The translations under genes and the position numbers were made by a program. A stretch of 64,000 nucleotides of DNA. Origin: an uncultured Latescibacterota bacterium. Lineage in GTDB: Bacteria; Latescibacterota; UBA2968; UBA8231. The stretch's first letter is position 1; every line of letters starts with the position of its first letter. Where the stretch lies: NCBI GenBank assembly GCA_951813615.1, contig OX638377.1, forward strand, positions 4,242,599-4,306,598, read 5' to 3'. Under the pieces are notes generated by a model, which did not search any database, was not told where the DNA came from, and saw only the letters and a program-made list of their open reading frames with translations. Below are positions 1 to 8,658 of this stretch, piece by piece.

Positions 1-1
1 C

Positions 2-1306
2 CAGCAGTCCGGCGACATTGTCACCTCCCCCGGCCTGCGCAAGTTTATGCAGTTCCAAGTCGAAATGATTACCACTGACCGCGAGGCTGCGGCCTCGATC
101 CGCTCGCTCGCGGTCGAACTGCTCAATCCCGTGGCCGAGCGCATCGCGGCCGAGTTGTGGCCGGCCTCGGTGGAGATTTCCGGTGTGCGGGAGACCTTTG
201 ACGTCTTTGCCCAGCCCTATTTCATCGAGTCGCCTGCGGCCTCGCGCAGCGCTGGCTTCAACGAAATCCTGCTGACCATGCCGGCCTCGGAAAACCTCAA
301 ACTTTTGGAACTTGGCATCAGCGGTCCAGACGAAGTCGGCGAAAAGGTCTTTCGCCCTGGGACCGAGCGCGGCGTGTTCACAGCCAGCGACCAGACGCAA
401 GCCGCGCTTTTGGCCAACGGCGGCGACTCGATCTGGGTGCGCCTAGACGACGCGCTCAACATCCTGTCCGCGGCCAGCCGCACGTACAATCGCATTACCC
501 TTGAGGGCGAAGAGGTGCCTGTGACCCAAGATGGCTTGCCGCTTACGGGCGCAGCGTACGGCACCCTCGACGAAGACGAACGAGGGGCCATCCGCTATTT
601 CCGCCGCAACGGCGACCAGCTCAGCGAAATTGACCAAACCAGCTACCAAGACCTGCCCGGCGAGGAGCAAGGCCCCATCCGCTACTTCCGCATTCTGCGC
701 GGCGACGGAGCCCAATTCCCCTTTGACGCGCGCGGCGACTCGCTCGACTCGCGCGCGTACAACCGCCTTGCCTCGACCGAGCGCGGCATTGTCACCGGGC
801 CGGGCCAGCGCTTTCGCTTGCGCCTTTCAGCACCGGTCTTTCTCAACGGCACGACCTTGCGCCTGTCCGTGCGCCATGCAGCAAGTGCCGACGCCGAGGA
901 GGCATGGCAGGCCGTTGAAGCGGGCAACGCCGACGAAGGCATCGCCAGCAATACGCTGTCAATCAGCGTCCCGATCAACAGCGATCTCGTCCATGGTCTC
1001 GCCGTTGGGCCCAATCCTTTTACCCCCAACGGCGACGGGATCAACGACGCGGCTGAAATATCGCTGGATATCTTCAAACTCACTTCCAGCCGCCGTCTCC
1101 AAGTGCGGATTTACACGCTCGATGGGCGACGGGTTTGGTCCCGCGAGGAGATGGTGCTGAGCGGCCGCACCACACTGCGCTGGGACGGCGTCGATGACCA
1201 TGGTCGCCGTGCACCGCCCGGCCTATATCTGTGCCAAGTCCAGCTCGACGCCGACGCCACCGGGCAGCCGACGACCCAAGCGCGGATTATCGCCGTGGCC
1301 TACTAG
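2..1306 (+). CDS. Large secreted protein, C-terminal part, with FlgD-like/gliding-type sorting domain (5' end outside window)
   Basis: The reading frame is open from base 2, so the gene starts upstream of the window; 434 codons are visible. The last ~100 residues (from about residue 337) begin with NPFTPNGDGIND and continue through an IYTLDGRRV strand and a WDGVDDHGRRAPPGLY turn. This is the FlgD-Ig-like / gliding-motility C-terminal domain used by type IX-like secreted proteins. The region before it aligns by eye with the 6420-8513 and 8659-10779 proteins (a YMQF-type strand about 25 residues before a GEVWP-like motif), so this is one of three paralogs. A short acidic insert repeats a GAIRYFRRNGD-like unit twice. 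It is probably exported and surface-attached or released; the cargo function is unknown. The family relation is seen in the sequence; the secretion route is inferred. Confidence 0.75.
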   Translation, partial: QQSGDIVTSPGLRKFMQFQVEMITTDREAAASIRSLAVELLNPVAERIAAELWPASVEISGVRETFDVFAQPYFIESPAASRSAGFNEILLTMPASENLKLLELGISGPDEVGEKVFRPGTERGVFTASDQTQAALLANGGDSIWVRLDDALNILSAASRTYNRITLEGEEVPVTQDGLPLTGAAYGTLDEDERGAIRYFRRNGDQLSEIDQTSYQDLPGEEQGPIRYFRILRGDGAQFPFDARGDSLDSRAYNRLASTERGIVTGPGQRFRLRLSAPVFLNGTTLRLSVRHAASADAEEAWQAVEAGNADEGIASNTLSISVPINSDLVHGLAVGPNPFTPNGDGINDAAEISLDIFKLTSSRRLQVRIYTLDGRRVWSREEMVLSGRTTLRWDGVDDHGRRAPPGLYLCQVQLDADATGQPTTQARIIAVAY

Positions 1307-1375
1307 TTATTGCTGGAACGCCCAAGGCCGATTATCATTGACGCACCATGTACATCTACTGAGGAGGGATTGCAG

Positions 1376-4039
1376 GTGAACCGGAGATGGATGTTCTGGA
1401 CGGCAATAGCCATTCTGTGGCTCGGCAGTGCTGCTGCCGACGCCCAGGAATACGGCGCTCGCACCGGCACGGTCAAAAGGGGCGGGGTGGTTTCCTTTGA
1501 GCCACAGGGGCCCGGCGTCCTGTTCGGCGCCCTCGACCCGGCCAAGCGCAGGTGGTACGTGCCGCAGGAGCTTTTTAACGAATACCAGTGGCGGCAGTGG
1601 GAGTACTCCAACTACGCCCGCGATCACTACCAGCGCTACGTCAGCGCCATCCGCGAGGGCGATTACTACTACGATCTCTACGGCAACCTCATCACCCGGG
1701 GCTGGCTGGTTTTCAACAACTCGCAGACCCAGCCTCGGCAGTTTGGCTCTTCCGTGCTGAAATCCAGAAATTTCGAGGGCTGGTTTAGCGGCTTGGTTAT
1801 CTCGGCCGACTCCAAGGGCCAGCACCACTACGCCCTGACGGCCGGCACCAAGATCCGCTCGACCCTGACGCCGATGACCTTCTCCAAGCCGCGCTGGGAC
1901 GGCATCCAATTCGACTACGCAGCCGACAAATACCAAGGCACCCTGATCTACTCGCGCCTCAGCCGACCCGGCGGCGTGTCAACCAACGATCAAGAGAGTT
2001 TGGTCACCAACGCCACATCCATGTTCGGCAGCCGCACTACCGCGCAAGTGGGCGACTTCGCCACCGTGGGGCTGACCATGGTCAACGCCCATCAGTCCAA
2101 CACCCTCATCGACGGCTTTACCGGCAACCCCTTCACCGGCGAATTATCGGTCGATCAGAACCAGACCGTCTCGATTATCGAGATCGTCTTGCGCGACGAT
2201 AGCCCCGAGGATGGAGTCGGTGGCGCGGCCTTCTTCGACGCCGGTTCGGACATCATCATCACCTACCTCGATGGAACTCAAGACACCGGCAAGGCCATCC
2301 GCTTTGAGCCGATCATCGAGGGCGGCCTCGTGGGCGAGGGCTTTCTCTCCGCCGATGGTGCCGAGGAAATCCGCCTGCGCTACGACTTTGATAGCCCGGC
2401 CTTTGTCAACCGCTCTTCGGGCACCAAAGAAGAAATCAAAAAGGTCGAGTTCCGCCTCGTGCTGGGCAACGACTATCAAGTGTGGGTCACCTCCGACAGC
2501 CAGCTCAACTTCAGCGGCGAATCCGTGCTTTTGCTCGTCGCCCAAGCCGAGGGCAACGTCCAAGACAACACCAATTTGCAGATCGTCAGCTTCGACTACG
2601 GCCTGCCAACCTCCACCCAGATCTGGGGCGCGACCATAGAGCTGCAAAAGGTTCTCGGCTTCGACTTCTACGGCGAGTACGATCTCAGCTACAGCTACAC
2701 CAAGTATCCCAATGTCGTCGCCAAAACTCACACCACCTTTTCGGGCATCCGCGGCGACCGCGCCGCCGCTGCATGGATGATGAACCTCTCGCGAGTCGCG
2801 TTTCCCTTCTTCCTCTTTGGCGAGGCCTACAGCATGGATCCTCGCTACTCCACCCGCACGTTCACCGCCCAAGGCGATGGCTTTATCGACTACGAGGACG
2901 AACGCATCCACGTCGTCGAGTTGGTCGAGGACAACGACGACCAAGACGAATTTCCCGACACCGTGCGCAAGGACTGGCAGGTCGGTGATCCGAGCGTCTT
3001 CCCTGGCTGGGATGAGAACAACGACTTTATCTCGGATTTCAACCAGAACGACAACCGCTTCTTGAGCAACCTCATCCCGGACTACGAGGAGCCGTTCCTG
3101 CGCCACAACGTCGATCGGCCCGAATTCCTCTTCGGCATCGACCTGAATAACAACCTGTGGGTCGATCGCTTTGAAAACGACGAACTGCCCGACTACCCCT
3201 ACAAGAAAGATCACCGAGGGTACAACGCCTACGGCGGCGTCCACTTTACCCCGGAATTGCGGCTGATGGTCGGCGTCTTGCGTGAGGGCCTCATTTCTTC
3301 CAATCAGAAAAACCACGCCAATTACGTCTTGCTGACCCTCGACCGCGACACCCCTGCTTGGGGTCGCTTCCGCGTCTTCGAGATGCTCAAATCCACCACC
3401 GACGACATTGCCGACGACCTCTTGCAGTGGCTGCCCAATGCCAATATCCGCACTGGCGAACCGACCAAAGTCGAGGATCCCCTCATCGCCCGCGACGCTT
3501 GGATCAACAGCCTGTGGATCGGCCACGACTACGAGTTGGGCGGCCTGTTGACGGCTAATTACCTCAAATACGACCTGTATCACCAGCGGCTCAGCGAGAA
3601 CGAGCGCGCACTGTCGGGCCTGCGCGAGCGCGACTTTTTCTTTGGCCTAATCAACAAAATCAGTTACCGCTTCGACTTTGGGCACCTGTGGCTGGAGCCG
3701 CGCTGGAAAAGCGAGTACCGCCGCCAAAGCCGCGACCTGATTTCGGCTGACGAACGCACTGAGTTGGCCGAGATCGGCGGCTTCGTCCTCGGCTTTCCCC
3801 TGCTCAGCCACACAACCCTGCTGAGCGGCCTGGAGATGACCTTCCTCAATGACATGGAGCGCGATTCCAACGACTTTAACGGCCTAGTCTGGGCCTTGCA
3901 GTTGGCCAATACCTCCGATTATCTCGGCTACAAGGTCACGACCCATGCGGGCATGAAAATCGACCGCCGCCAACCCCGAGGCGAGGACGCCGTGATTATT
4001 AATCAGATCTTTATTTCGATGTACGCAGGCTTGCAATAA
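1376..4039 (+). CDS. Putative outer-membrane / exported protein of unknown family
   Basis: About 887 residues. I start it at GTG 1376 because a strong GAGGAGGGA ribosome site lies at 1361-1369 and the protein then opens with a good signal peptide (NRRWMFWTAIAILWLGSAAADA). An in-frame TTG further upstream has no such site. The body is rich in aromatic and acidic residues with many alternating strands, for example the YDLSYSYTKYP stretch and closing segments such as GLVWALQLANTSDYLGY, as in outer-membrane beta-barrels or large beta-structured surface proteins. Two acidic patches (for example EDNDDQDEFPDT) could bind calcium. It follows the secreted paralog at 2-1306 and precedes a membrane glycosyltransferase-like gene by 13 bases, so the three may be co-transcribed. 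I do not recognise the family. Confidence 0.6.
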   Translation: MNRRWMFWTAIAILWLGSAAADAQEYGARTGTVKRGGVVSFEPQGPGVLFGALDPAKRRWYVPQELFNEYQWRQWEYSNYARDHYQRYVSAIREGDYYYDLYGNLITRGWLVFNNSQTQPRQFGSSVLKSRNFEGWFSGLVISADSKGQHHYALTAGTKIRSTLTPMTFSKPRWDGIQFDYAADKYQGTLIYSRLSRPGGVSTNDQESLVTNATSMFGSRTTAQVGDFATVGLTMVNAHQSNTLIDGFTGNPFTGELSVDQNQTVSIIEIVLRDDSPEDGVGGAAFFDAGSDIIITYLDGTQDTGKAIRFEPIIEGGLVGEGFLSADGAEEIRLRYDFDSPAFVNRSSGTKEEIKKVEFRLVLGNDYQVWVTSDSQLNFSGESVLLLVAQAEGNVQDNTNLQIVSFDYGLPTSTQIWGATIELQKVLGFDFYGEYDLSYSYTKYPNVVAKTHTTFSGIRGDRAAAAWMMNLSRVAFPFFLFGEAYSMDPRYSTRTFTAQGDGFIDYEDERIHVVELVEDNDDQDEFPDTVRKDWQVGDPSVFPGWDENNDFISDFNQNDNRFLSNLIPDYEEPFLRHNVDRPEFLFGIDLNNNLWVDRFENDELPDYPYKKDHRGYNAYGGVHFTPELRLMVGVLREGLISSNQKNHANYVLLTLDRDTPAWGRFRVFEMLKSTTDDIADDLLQWLPNANIRTGEPTKVEDPLIARDAWINSLWIGHDYELGGLLTANYLKYDLYHQRLSENERALSGLRERDFFFGLINKISYRFDFGHLWLEPRWKSEYRRQSRDLISADERTELAEIGGFVLGFPLLSHTTLLSGLEMTFLNDMERDSNDFNGLVWALQLANTSDYLGYKVTTHAGMKIDRRQPRGEDAVIINQIFISMYAGLQ

Positions 4040-4052
4040 GCGCGTAGCGCCA

Positions 4053-6266
4053 ATGGCTAGACGCTGGATGTTCATGGGGGTGGCGGTCGTCTTCGTACTC
4101 GCCCTCTCAGCGCGCCTGTACTACCTCCACGAAATACGCGCCAGCCCGCTTTTCACCGCGCCCGTCGTCGATGCCCGCACCTATGCCGAGGAAGCGCGCT
4201 ATCTAAGCGAGGTCTCCTTTGCGGGCCGGGCCGCGCCCTTCTGGCAACCGCCGCTCTACCCCGTGCTGCTCGGCGTCCTCTTTGCCTTTGCCGGGGACGA
4301 CCTCTACCTGCCGCGACTCATCCAAGCCATCATCGGCGCACTCGTCTGCGTCCTCATCTGCCTGTTGGGGCTCCGAATCTTTGGCGCGCGGGTCGGGCTT
4401 GGCGCGGGTTTTGCCGCAGCTTTGTACGGGCCCCTCATCTACTTTGGCGGCGAGTTGCTGCCAACCTTGCTAGCTTGTTGCCTCAACTTGCTCGTGCTGT
4501 TGCTCGCGGTCGGCCAAGGCGGTTGGGCGCGCTGGCTAGCAGCCGGCGCGCTGCTGGGCCTGTCCGCGCTCGCCGTGGCCAACGTGCTGCTCTTCGCGCC
4601 CGTGCTGTTGGGCTATCTCTGCTGGCGGCAACGGCGGCTTCGCCCGGCGGCTTTTCTGCTCTTGGGTTGCGCACTGGTCATCGCGCCGGTGGCGTATCGC
4701 AACTGGGCGGTCGGCGGCGATCTGGTGCTTATCTCCCACAACGCGGGCATCAACTTTTACATCGGCAACAACGCCGACTACGAACAAACGACCCGCATCC
4801 GCCCGGGACGGGATTGGGTCGAGTTGGTGGAAATGCCCGAACGCCGCGCCGGCATCGAGCAGCCTTCAGCTAAGTCGCGCTATTTTTTTGCCCAATCTTG
4901 GCAATACATAACCTCCGAGCCGCTCGATTTCTTGGGCTTGCTAGCCTACAAGGGCTATCTGTTCCTGCGCGGCGATGAAATCCCGCGCAACCGCGACCTC
5001 TACTTCGCCCGCAACGACTCTTCGCTCCTGTCGGTCCTGCTGTGGAAAAAGGGGCTGGCGTTTCCCTTCGGCTTGGTCGCCCCGCTGGCCCTAGTGGGGC
5101 TTTTTGTCTTTCTACGCTCCCTTGAGCCTGTCGAGGGGCGCTTGCTGGCGCTCTTTGTGGCTTGCTATGCGCTTTCGGTGGTCCTGTTTTTCGTCACCGG
5201 GCGCTATCGCCTGCCAGCCGTACCCGTACTGCTGCTTTTTGCGGCTTGCGGGGTACGCGTCCTGTGGCACCGGCCTTGGCCCGCGCTCGGTGCCGTTGCC
5301 GCCCTCTTGATTTTTTGCAATGTCGCCACGGGCGCGATGGATCGAGAAGGCGATGCCCACGAGCACTACTATCTCGGCTACGCGTACGAGGAACGGGACA
5401 TGCCGGCCCACGCCGCCCGCCACTACCGCCGCGCCATTGACCGCGACCCCACCTTCGCCGAACCACTTCTCGCGCTCGCGGCGCTCCACGGCGAGGCCAA
5501 GTACTACGGCAAGGCCATTGACCTCTATCGGCGCTATCTTAAAACGCAGCCCAAAGACGTGGACGTGCGCTTTCTTCTCGGCCACACCGCACTGCTTGCT
5601 CGGCGCTACGACGAAGCCGCGGCTGCGTACTCCGAAGTCGCAGCGGCGCGTCCCAACTGGGCAGCCGCACACGGCGGCCTCGGCTACGCTCTCCTAATGA
5701 CAGACCAACCCCAACGCGCTGCCCGAGCTTATAGCCGCACGCTCGAACTAAACCCAGACTCGACGCTCGTGCGTTATCAACTGGCTCGCCTGTACGCGGC
5801 GCAGGGACAAAACCGCGAGGCCATCGCCGAATTTGAGCAACTAATGCAGCGCGATCCGCACGTGACCGAGTACCCAACCCGCCTCGCCGATCTGCTCATC
5901 CAACTAGAACAAGAGACGGGCATGCCCCTTGAGCAGACGGACCGGTTAGCGGAGGCCGAAAAACTCTTGCGCCACTCCATTGAGCTCGATGCCAAGGCCG
6001 CGCATCCTCATTGGAGCTTGGGCATGCTCTACGCCCGCCAGGAGCGCTATGCAGAGGCCGTGTCCCTGTTTGAGCATCTGCTCCAGATCGCTCCGCGCGA
6101 CTACCAAGCTCATCTGTTCCTCGGGCACCTCTACCAACGCACCGGACGCCAAGCCGACGCGGACGCTCAATTCGCGGCCTTTAGCCGCAGCCAGCGAGCC
6201 CATCACATAGAAAAGGTGGCGCGGCGGGAAATGGAAGCCCAGATCGAACAAATTTTCGGCGGTTGA
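4053..6266 (+). CDS. Membrane glycosyltransferase-like protein (GT39/ArnT type) with C-terminal TPR repeats
   Basis: 737 residues. The N-terminal ~400 residues hold about ten hydrophobic segments. An early periplasmic loop contains VVDARTYAEEARYL followed by PFWQPPLYPVLLGVLFA, the arrangement seen in dolichyl-phosphate-mannose mannosyltransferase (PMT_2/ArnT, GT39) families, which move a lipid-linked sugar onto a protein or lipid at the outer face of the inner membrane. From about residue 435 the chain becomes a run of tetratricopeptide repeats (HYYLGYAYEERDMPAHAARHY, then GLGYALLMTDQPQRAARAYS and others), giving at least six TPR units. GT39-TPR fusions are known in several phyla. The start ATG lies 13 bases after the previous stop. 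The sugar donor and acceptor cannot be read from the sequence. Confidence 0.65.
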   Translation: MARRWMFMGVAVVFVLALSARLYYLHEIRASPLFTAPVVDARTYAEEARYLSEVSFAGRAAPFWQPPLYPVLLGVLFAFAGDDLYLPRLIQAIIGALVCVLICLLGLRIFGARVGLGAGFAAALYGPLIYFGGELLPTLLACCLNLLVLLLAVGQGGWARWLAAGALLGLSALAVANVLLFAPVLLGYLCWRQRRLRPAAFLLLGCALVIAPVAYRNWAVGGDLVLISHNAGINFYIGNNADYEQTTRIRPGRDWVELVEMPERRAGIEQPSAKSRYFFAQSWQYITSEPLDFLGLLAYKGYLFLRGDEIPRNRDLYFARNDSSLLSVLLWKKGLAFPFGLVAPLALVGLFVFLRSLEPVEGRLLALFVACYALSVVLFFVTGRYRLPAVPVLLLFAACGVRVLWHRPWPALGAVAALLIFCNVATGAMDREGDAHEHYYLGYAYEERDMPAHAARHYRRAIDRDPTFAEPLLALAALHGEAKYYGKAIDLYRRYLKTQPKDVDVRFLLGHTALLARRYDEAAAAYSEVAAARPNWAAAHGGLGYALLMTDQPQRAARAYSRTLELNPDSTLVRYQLARLYAAQGQNREAIAEFEQLMQRDPHVTEYPTRLADLLIQLEQETGMPLEQTDRLAEAEKLLRHSIELDAKAAHPHWSLGMLYARQERYAEAVSLFEHLLQIAPRDYQAHLFLGHLYQRTGRQADADAQFAAFSRSQRAHHIEKVARREMEAQIEQIFGG

Positions 6267-6418
6267 TTCGCAAAAAGCGACTTTTCGATGCACATAGCGA
6301 GACGCTGGGCGAGTTGTATGAGCTATTTGCCGTGCCACCCGACCATCTACTAAACTGCACGAATACTTACCAACCCGCTCAATGCCACGGGTGCAAAAGC
6401 GACTGGAGAGATTGGTGA
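6263..6418 (+). other. Short open frame of 51 codons between convergent genes; possibly a gene fragment
   Basis: A TTG-started frame overlaps the stop of the GT39-like gene and stays open to TGA at 6416-6418. Its C-terminal end has a cysteine cluster (NCTNTYQPAQCHGCKSDW) that looks like a zinc-binding tail of a larger protein. There is no ribosome site of its own. It may be a decayed 3' fragment of a gene or a chance frame; I cannot name the parent family. Confidence 0.15.
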
Positions 6419-6419
6419 G

Positions 6420-8513
6420 TTAGTACGCGACGGCTACGACGTGGCTCTGCTCGGCATCGCCCGAATCCCCGGCGACAAAGACGCGGGCCACGTACAGGCC
6501 CGGAGGAACTAGCTGACCTTGGTCGTCGCGCCCGTCCCACGCCTTGTCTGTATAGCGGCCATTAGCCTCTTCACCGTCAAAGAGGACGCGCACGCGCCGG
6601 CCGCTCAAGTCGTAGAGCGCGACTTCGACCGGCCGCGCTGTACTCAGCGCCAGCAGGTTGTAGTGGATGATCGCCTCGTCGTTGATCCCGTCGCCGTTGG
6701 GGGTAAAAGGATTGGGCGCAGCCTGCACTTGGCCCAATAGCTGCCCTTCGGCCAATACGGACGGGCTGAGTACCGTAGTGCCGGAAAAGGCATCCTCGTC
6801 GCCTTCGCCCAAAAGGGCCACATTGCCCGGGTCGATGACTTGGGCGGCACCCGGCTCGGTCGTCAGCCGCGCCGCCGCGGTGAAGTTGGTGCTGTACGTC
6901 AGCACGTTGGTCTGGAAGCGAACGTGCACTTGCGTCTGGTCGTCGGTCACGACGGGGAAACGCACGGCAAAGCGGTCGTCGGTCACCTCGGCAATGGCGA
7001 ACTCCTCGCCGGCCGCATCGAGGCTGTCGAATTGGTGCTCAGCCACAACCGCGCCAGCGCCATCAATAATCTGCACCGCGTCGATGCTCGACACCCGCGC
7101 CGGCGTGTCGATCTCGATGGTGTCGAAGCCACGCAGGCCGTCCGTGCCCATAGTGGCGCGTGCAGCAAAGGTAAAGACCTCTTCCTCAGACACCGGGACC
7201 TCACGCGGAAAAACCTCACCGACCAAGGCGTCGGCAAACGGCGGCGTTAACAATTCGAATCTCAGCGACTTGATCACTCGTGCCGCCTCCAGATCGTTGC
7301 TATTAAAAACGACCTCAAACTGCATGTAGCGGCGCGGGCTGGGCGAAACAATGGGCAGGCCCGGGCCGTTGGCCGCGTCCGCCGGATAAGGCGTGCTAAA
7401 AGGACTCCAATTGATCAGGTCGTCGGTCACGGCCCCGGCCATCCACTCGCGGCCCGCCGCGTCGGTAATGGGCGTTTGACCCGCCTTTTGGGGAAATTTC
7501 CGGTACTCGGCTAGGCCCATCTCCTCCCCGGGGTTTTCCAGCGAGAAGGGAATGTCCTCGGCGTCTTGCTTGCCGCGCAACCGACGGGTGTACACAAAAG
7601 GCGAGGTGTCCGTGCCCGTGCGAGTGCGGATCTGCGCGCTGGAGAAGCGCGGATCGCCCAACACCTCTTCCACCCAGCGCAGGGTGCCCCACACGGCGGG
7701 TTGCCCGGCGTCGAAAATGTCCGACACGTACTGGGCCCGCGATAGGAAGCCCTTGCCGAAAATCTCGATCTCGTCGATCTCAAAATCTATCGGCGAAGTC
7801 GCCCGCAAGCGCAGGTGCTGAACGTAGCGCGGTGGGTCGAGCGGCACGTCGATAACCGCGACTTGATTGTCGGTTTCGGCAATCAGCGGATCCCAGATGG
7901 GTGTGTTCTCACTGGTCAGGTTCAGGCCGTCGTTGGTAAACAGCTCATACGCCCGCAGGTAGTCGTTTTGGAAGGGAGTCGAGGGCGAGGACACGACCGT
8001 ATTGCGCGGATAGATGCGTATCCGCTCCACCCCGAAGCGCGCTCCTAAGTTGAGCAGAACCAAAATGCCGAGGGAATTCTGATTCTTGCGCTCAAAGGCC
8101 AACAACTCGCCACCCGGCTCATCCGAGAGCAACTCCTTTAACATCATCTCCAAGTCGAGCGGCTTGAACGTGCCGCTGAAGTCGAAGACATTGGGCGAAT
8201 CGATGTCGCCGCCGCGCTCAATGGTGCCGACGGCCACGTTATCCCCCTCGGCAATGCGCAGGGGCAGAATGCTGTGGGGAAAGTCATCGCGGGCGAATTC
8301 GATTAAGTCGCCGGGCGCATTGCCCACCAGCAGGTTGTTGGGGTCTAAGGGCGAGCGGTGCTCGGCGTCAATGGTGATAACGACTGCGTCGCCTTCACCC
8401 TGCCAGTCCAAATCGCCGCCCTCCCCAATCGAAACCGGGTCGAGAGCCAAACTTCCGCTCGGCAGCCAAAGCCCTAAGACGAGACCAGCGGCCACAGCGC
8501 AATGTGCTTTCAT
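6420..8513 (-). CDS. Large secreted protein with C-terminal FlgD-like/gliding-type sorting domain
   Basis: 697 residues from the ATG at 8513. This start is chosen because a perfect GGAGG (8524-8520) sits six bases upstream and the protein then begins with a signal peptide (MKAHCAVAAGLVLGLWLPSG); nine codons of upstream frame are ignored. The middle contains discoidin-like beta segments (FEIDEIEIFGKGFL, then WGTLRWVEEVL and IRTRTGTDTSPF). The end, from about residue 600, carries NPFTPNGDGINDEAIIHYNL and a WDGRDDQGQLVPPGLYVARV turn, the FlgD-Ig-like sorting domain. It is a paralog of its divergent neighbour at 8659 and of the partial gene at 2-1306. It is likely type IX-like cargo with an unknown ligand. 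Beta-sandwich carbohydrate- or surface-binding modules are the best guess for the N-terminal part. Confidence 0.72.
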   Translation of the reverse strand: MKAHCAVAAGLVLGLWLPSGSLALDPVSIGEGGDLDWQGEGDAVVITIDAEHRSPLDPNNLLVGNAPGDLIEFARDDFPHSILPLRIAEGDNVAVGTIERGGDIDSPNVFDFSGTFKPLDLEMMLKELLSDEPGGELLAFERKNQNSLGILVLLNLGARFGVERIRIYPRNTVVSSPSTPFQNDYLRAYELFTNDGLNLTSENTPIWDPLIAETDNQVAVIDVPLDPPRYVQHLRLRATSPIDFEIDEIEIFGKGFLSRAQYVSDIFDAGQPAVWGTLRWVEEVLGDPRFSSAQIRTRTGTDTSPFVYTRRLRGKQDAEDIPFSLENPGEEMGLAEYRKFPQKAGQTPITDAAGREWMAGAVTDDLINWSPFSTPYPADAANGPGLPIVSPSPRRYMQFEVVFNSNDLEAARVIKSLRFELLTPPFADALVGEVFPREVPVSEEEVFTFAARATMGTDGLRGFDTIEIDTPARVSSIDAVQIIDGAGAVVAEHQFDSLDAAGEEFAIAEVTDDRFAVRFPVVTDDQTQVHVRFQTNVLTYSTNFTAAARLTTEPGAAQVIDPGNVALLGEGDEDAFSGTTVLSPSVLAEGQLLGQVQAAPNPFTPNGDGINDEAIIHYNLLALSTARPVEVALYDLSGRRVRVLFDGEEANGRYTDKAWDGRDDQGQLVPPGLYVARVFVAGDSGDAEQSHVVAVAY

Positions 8514-8658
8514 GTCCATCCTCCGTGCCATTTGCTGCATAAAACAATCAAAGTACAGCCATAAATCAAGTTAAACGCGACTCGCCGGGCGCATATCCGA
8601 ACTTGCTAAACTACCCGCTTCTTTCTTTATATTACCAACATCTCAAGGAAGAGACGCC

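Noticed and set aside
2144..3583. A 479-codon open frame on the minus strand
   Set aside because: It is antisense to the exported protein gene at 1376-4039, a usual effect of high-GC codon use; no ribosome site.
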